From Pelotalea chapellei (GTDB taxonomy: Bacteria; Desulfobacterota; Desulfuromonadia; Geobacterales; Pseudopelobacteraceae), in the NCBI RefSeq assembly GCF_018531195.1, contig NZ_JAHDYS010000001.1, positions 62,001 through 126,000 on the forward strand: 64,000 nt of DNA, in the 5' to 3' direction. The position numbers were made by a program, and so were the translations under genes. The notes under the pieces are model-generated. The model was not told where the DNA came from. It searched no databases and was given only the letters and a program-made list of their open reading frames with translations. This document shows positions 60,735 through 64,000 of this stretch, in pieces (position 1 is the stretch's first letter; each line of letters starts with the position of its first letter).

Positions 60735-61045
60735 GTGTCTCCAAGGAATAAGTGGGATACTGTAGCATAGAAGCAGTCGACTACGCACCACTAAATCCTT
60801 ATAAATCCCCAAATAGGCTGCTAAAAGCCAGGTTTTCTCCGCGCCTTGGCGTCTTAATCGAGAGAACGATTGAAATATCTTCCTCAAAGACGCTAAGAGA
60901 CAGATGGCCTTTATAGAAAACCAAAAAGCTTAGATTTCCTTCGCGCCTTGGCTCTTAAGCGCAGCGAGCGAGAGAGTAATTAAAAAACTTGCCTCACGCG
61001 AAGCCGCAAAGACGCTAAGAGAAGCAATTCTTAAAAAAAGGAAAA
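60735..61045. repeat. CGCAAAGACGC/GCGTCTTTGCG-type repeat array between dxs and hpnA
   Basis: Inverted copies include TCCGCGCCTTGGCGTCTTAA (about 60837), TTCGCGCCTTGGCTCTTAAG (about 60941) and ACGCGAAGCCGCAAAGACGC (about 60996). They make long imperfect stems and share their consensus with 36.3 kb. No gene. Confidence 0.7.
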
Positions 61046-62038
61046 CTAGTGCTTTCGAGCATAACCATGTGCCTGAAACCAGGCCACAGCTCTGCTCAGC
61101 GCATCTTTCACGGCTGTTTGCGGCAGGCCGAGCTCTCTCACCCCTTTAGACGAGTCGAAGAACATGAACTTTGCAGCCATCTGAACCCCTGCCAGCGGGA
61201 TCAGCGGCTCTTTGCGGGTAATTTTCGAAATTGCTTCGTTGACATAGGCAGCCAGCAGAATCGGAGTATATGGCAGCCGGACTTTCGGGGCAGCCAAACC
61301 GGTAATCTGCTCGAGCAGGCCGAAAATATCCTGCAGCGTTAAATTACTGTTACCAAGAATATACTTTTCGCCAGCACGCCCTTTCTGCTCGGCCAGGATA
61401 TGACCGCGGGCACAGTCTTCAACCGCTATGATGTTGAGGCCGGTGTTGAGATAGGCTGGCATCTTGCGGTTAAGGAAATCAACAATGATCTTACCGGTAG
61501 GAGTTGGTTTGATATCCAGCGGACCAATCGGCGTGGAGGGATTAACGATCACCAGGGGTAGACCCTTCTGGAAAAACTTTTCCGCCTCGCGTTCCGCCAG
61601 GAACTTGCTCTTTTTATAGTGCCCGACCATGTCCGCCAGGGAAACCGGGGTATCTTCCCTGCCTGGTGTGCCATCACCGCGGTTACCTAGGGTCCCGACA
61701 CTGCTGGTGTACACCACTTTTGCAAGGCTGTTTTCTAAAGCAGCATTTAAAATGGCAGAAGTGCCCTCAACATTGATACGGTACATTTCTGCAGGGTTAC
61801 GCGTCCAGAGGCGGTAATCGGCCGCTGCGTGATAGAGCACATCACAGCCGGCCAACCCCTTCATCAAGGTGTCCGGCTCACACAAGTCACCTTTCCAGGT
61901 TTCAACATCCAGACCGGCCAGATTGGAAGTGTCGGCGCCGGGGCGCACCAGGACGCGCACCTCGCGGCCATCCTTCAAAAGTTCTCTCACAATGCTGGCA
62001 CCCAAAAAACCTGTGGCACCGGTGACAAACGTTTTCAA
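61046..62038 (-). CDS. hpnA: Hopanoid-associated sugar epimerase HpnA
   Basis: A 330-residue short-chain (NAD-dependent epimerase) protein: TFVTGATGFLGASIVRELLK is the Rossmann loop, YTSSVGTLGNRGDG and YKKSKFLAEREAEKF carry the catalytic Ser and Tyr-Lys like residues (the Tyr is in HYKKSK). The start is TTG at 62038 with GAGGAG upstream; the longer frame to 62134 gives a non-conserved leader. Its function in hopanoid tailoring is known by association only. Confidence 0.88.
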   Translation of the reverse strand: MKTFVTGATGFLGASIVRELLKDGREVRVLVRPGADTSNLAGLDVETWKGDLCEPDTLMKGLAGCDVLYHAAADYRLWTRNPAEMYRINVEGTSAILNAALENSLAKVVYTSSVGTLGNRGDGTPGREDTPVSLADMVGHYKKSKFLAEREAEKFFQKGLPLVIVNPSTPIGPLDIKPTPTGKIIVDFLNRKMPAYLNTGLNIIAVEDCARGHILAEQKGRAGEKYILGNSNLTLQDIFGLLEQITGLAAPKVRLPYTPILLAAYVNEAISKITRKEPLIPLAGVQMAAKFMFFDSSKGVRELGLPQTAVKDALSRAVAWFQAHGYARKH

Positions 62039-62095
62039 AAGTGTGTAACTCCTCTTATGAAACCTTTTAAACCTTATCTGCTGCAGAAAATAGGA

Positions 62096-62127
62096 GAAGC
62101 CCCGGATTGTGGCAAACACGGGGCTTC
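62096..62127. other. Hairpin between shc and hpnA
   Basis: GAAGCCCCG (62096-62104) and CGGGGCTTC (62119-62127) form a 9-bp stem with a 14-base loop between shc and hpnA. Poor T-run; may attenuate or protect the transcript rather than end it. Confidence 0.45.
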
Positions 62128-62150
62128 CAACCAATCAGTGCCAGATTTAT

Positions 62151-64000
62151 CTACTGTTTCTGCTTAGCCTCGCCTCCGGTCAAACGCCGGTATTTACCCA
62201 AAGCGGTCAATGGGAAACAGTTGCGGTAAATGTGATACTTGATCATGAAAAATTTGGGGAAGCCGGTTCCGGTGAAAGCATCTTCGTCCCAGGTGCCATC
62301 CTGCTTCTGGTGTGACAGCAGATAATCAATTCCACGGGCAGCGGCTTGAGAGTTAACTTCACCGGCGGCAATGAGCGCCAGAAGTGCCCAGGCAGTCTGC
62401 GAGGCTGTGCTCGGGCCGCTTCCCATCAGCGAGCGGTCGAAGTAGGATTCGCACACTTCGCCCCAGCCGCCATCAATATTCTGTTTGGACTTGAACCAGT
62501 TAACCGCTTTTTTGATGTACGGCAGGGTCATGTCTTCACCGATAGCTTCAAGTCCGCACAAAACAGACCAGCTGCCGTAAATGTAGTTGACACCCCAGCG
62601 CCCCCACCAGGGTCCTTCTGGCTCCTGCTCTTTTTTTATGAATTCGAGCGCCCGCACTGCGATGGGATTATTTTTGGAATAATTGAAATTGCCCATCAGT
62701 TCAAGCATGCGGCCGGTCAGGTCAGCCGTGGGAGGATCGATCAACGCCTCCAGATCCGCGAAAGGGATCTTGTTAAGCATATGTTTTGTGTTGTCTTTGT
62801 CGAAAGCTCCCCACCCGCCGTTTTGACTCTGCATGCCCAGACACCAGGCGATGCCGCGCTTGATGGCCTGCTCCTTGTGCTTGCTGTCGGTCGCCTTGAT
62901 GTTTTTTATGGCCATGATTACGAAGCCGGAATCATCAACATCCGGATACCAATCATTGAGGAATTCAAAGGCCCATCCACCTGGTTCCAGCTCCGGAGAT
63001 TTAACCTGCCAGTCACCTTTGCGCCGCACCTCAAGATCGAGGAGCCATTTGGCAGCTTTGACCAGGGCCGGATGATCCGTCGGCACACCTGCTTCCTGCA
63101 TGGCCACCAGTGCAAGTGCAGTATCCCATACGGGAGATACACACGATTGCAGCACGATGCTCTCTTCATCCTCGATGCAGAAGTTGGCCAGCGCTTCCAA
63201 CCCCTTGGCAATGGCAGGATGATCATTGGCATAGCCCAGACAGTGCAGCGCCAGGATCGAGTTGAGCATGGCCGGTTGAATCCCGCCCCAGTCGCCGGTC
63301 GATTCCTGATGTTCCAGAATCCACTGCTCGGTGGTCGCGATTGCTTTTTTCTTGAATGGTCGAATCGGGCTAGATTCATATACCTTGAGAAGATGATCGA
63401 CACCGATGAAAAAGTTTTTCAGGGTGAAAATGCCATCTTCCTTTGTAAAGGTGTAATCGATTGGACGTGGCGGACGAAGGTAGAGTTCCTGAACTCGTGC
63501 CCAGGGAGGCACTTTGCAGACCGGGCGTTCAGCCATCACCAGTGAGAGTGGAATAATGGTAGCGCGCGCCCAGCTCGAAAACTCATAGACATTCAGATAA
63601 GCCCAATCGGGCAGAAGCATGAGTTCAACCGGCATTGACGGCACGCCAAGCCAGGAAAACTCACCGAACATAGCCAGGAAGATCTTGGTAAATACCCTGC
63701 TTTTGAGGATGCCACCATTGGCAAGGATGAATTCCCTGGCTTTGACCATTGCCTCATGTTCAGCAGGATACCCGGCCAGCTTCAGGGCAAAATACGCCTC
63801 GATGGTGGTTGAGAGATCCCCGGGACCATTGTACCAGAGCGTCCAGAAACCCTCGGCAGTCTGCTTACTCAGAATATAGTTGGCCAGCTTGCGTTCGCGC
63901 ACCTTGTCAACCATGCCCAAAAAGTGAAAGAGCATGATGTATTCGGCGGTGATGGTGACGTTGGATTCGAGCTCCGCCCACCAGTAGCCACCAGGCAACT
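62151..64000 (-). CDS. shc: Squalene-hopene cyclase, C-terminal part
   Basis: The visible 615 codons run off the right edge, so the start is missing. The catalytic DxDD motif is WYPDVDDSGFV; repeated QW motifs include QNGGWGAFDKDNTK, DGGWGEVCESYFDRS and QKQDGTWDEDAFTG. The cyclase forms hopene from squalene, probably at the membrane. It heads the hopanoid genes hpnA, dxs and hpnH on the same strand. Confidence 0.95.
   Translation of the reverse strand, partial: LPGGYWWAELESNVTITAEYIMLFHFLGMVDKVRERKLANYILSKQTAEGFWTLWYNGPGDLSTTIEAYFALKLAGYPAEHEAMVKAREFILANGGILKSRVFTKIFLAMFGEFSWLGVPSMPVELMLLPDWAYLNVYEFSSWARATIIPLSLVMAERPVCKVPPWARVQELYLRPPRPIDYTFTKEDGIFTLKNFFIGVDHLLKVYESSPIRPFKKKAIATTEQWILEHQESTGDWGGIQPAMLNSILALHCLGYANDHPAIAKGLEALANFCIEDEESIVLQSCVSPVWDTALALVAMQEAGVPTDHPALVKAAKWLLDLEVRRKGDWQVKSPELEPGGWAFEFLNDWYPDVDDSGFVIMAIKNIKATDSKHKEQAIKRGIAWCLGMQSQNGGWGAFDKDNTKHMLNKIPFADLEALIDPPTADLTGRMLELMGNFNYSKNNPIAVRALEFIKKEQEPEGPWWGRWGVNYIYGSWSVLCGLEAIGEDMTLPYIKKAVNWFKSKQNIDGGWGEVCESYFDRSLMGSGPSTASQTAWALLALIAAGEVNSQAAARGIDYLLSHQKQDGTWDEDAFTGTGFPKFFMIKYHIYRNCFPLTALGKYRRLTGGEAKQKQ

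Noticed and set aside
62346-63545. 399-codon plus-strand frame opposite shc
   Set aside because: Shadow of squalene-hopene cyclase; no ribosome site.
1-64000. CRISPR array
   Set aside because: No series of identical 25-40 bp repeats with regular spacers was seen; the repeats are dispersed or inverted.
1-64000. tRNA or rRNA genes, complete insertion sequences
   Set aside because: No cloverleaf with a T-loop GTTCRAxxC in a plausible arrangement, no rRNA stretches, and no intact transposase gene; only a decayed Y1 transposase.

Overview
The window looks like chromosomal DNA from a Geobacter/Pelobacter-type member of the Desulfuromonadia. This is inferred from gene content: a hopanoid block (shc, hpnA, dxs, hpnH), a Hyb-type uptake [NiFe] hydrogenase with its maturation genes, an aldehyde:ferredoxin oxidoreductase next to iron-dependent alcohol dehydrogenases, sigma-54 style regulation and a PEP-CTERM protein. 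No 16S rRNA or tRNA gene was seen, so the genus is not proven.

Layout. 0-9.8 kb (mostly minus strand): N-terminal half of a CcsA-like cytochrome c assembly protein, nicotinamidase and nicotinate phosphoribosyltransferase (NAD salvage), an adenosine-specific-kinase family protein, an RNase Z-like hydrolase carrying a repeat element inside its reading frame, a YgjP-like metallopeptidase, an HD phosphohydrolase, and a MocR-type regulator divergent from an FMN-binding protein. 9.9-15.2 kb: a split radical SAM/DUF4130 DNA-repair-type gene pair whose gene-gene junction survives three times, with a methyltransferase, a YefM/YoeB toxin-antitoxin pair and a low-complexity secreted protein lodged between the junctions. 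15.3-24.4 kb: a TANGO2-like protein, a MoxR AAA+ ATPase with a 657-residue partner, a response regulator, a VapBC pair with a clear operator palindrome, PhnA-like, amino-acid racemase, glutaredoxin-like and alpha/beta hydrolase genes. 24.4-36.2 kb: an alcohol/aldehyde oxidation block (MoeB-like and MoaD-like proteins, AOR, two Fe-ADHs, a BioD/DRTGG protein) followed by a sensor kinase and a sigma-54-dependent response regulator. The first Fe-ADH has a good -24/-12 promoter with three equally built palindromes upstream, suggesting a self-contained regulated unit.

36.2-44.2 kb is accessory: a truncated acyltransferase, a zinc-ribbon membrane protein with an HEAGH motif, an Ig-like lipoprotein with a haem c motif, a hybrid-less kinase/response-regulator pair, a decayed REP-associated (Y1) transposase, a methyltransferase and a 31-residue membrane peptide. 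44.2-54.5 kb is the hydrogenase locus: hypA, then from a sigma-54 promoter the small subunit, HybA-like ferredoxin, HybB-like membrane anchor, large subunit, maturation protease and a TatA not captured by ordinary length cut-offs, then hypBCDE; two unrelated MITE-like elements sit at both edges of the structural operon. 54.6-57.6 kb has small enzymes, a phzF fragment and a PEP-CTERM protein. 57.7-64 kb is the hopanoid/isoprenoid block on the minus strand.

The most unusual features are the many small repeats: a MITE-like family with imperfect AGGTTGTT ends (one copy inside a gene), a perfect 17-bp-TIR element with a 5-bp target duplication, REP palindromes of the GTAGGGGCGAC type, and long inverted CGCAAAGACGC-type repeats, together with the triple-junction fossil of the radical SAM/DUF4130 pair.
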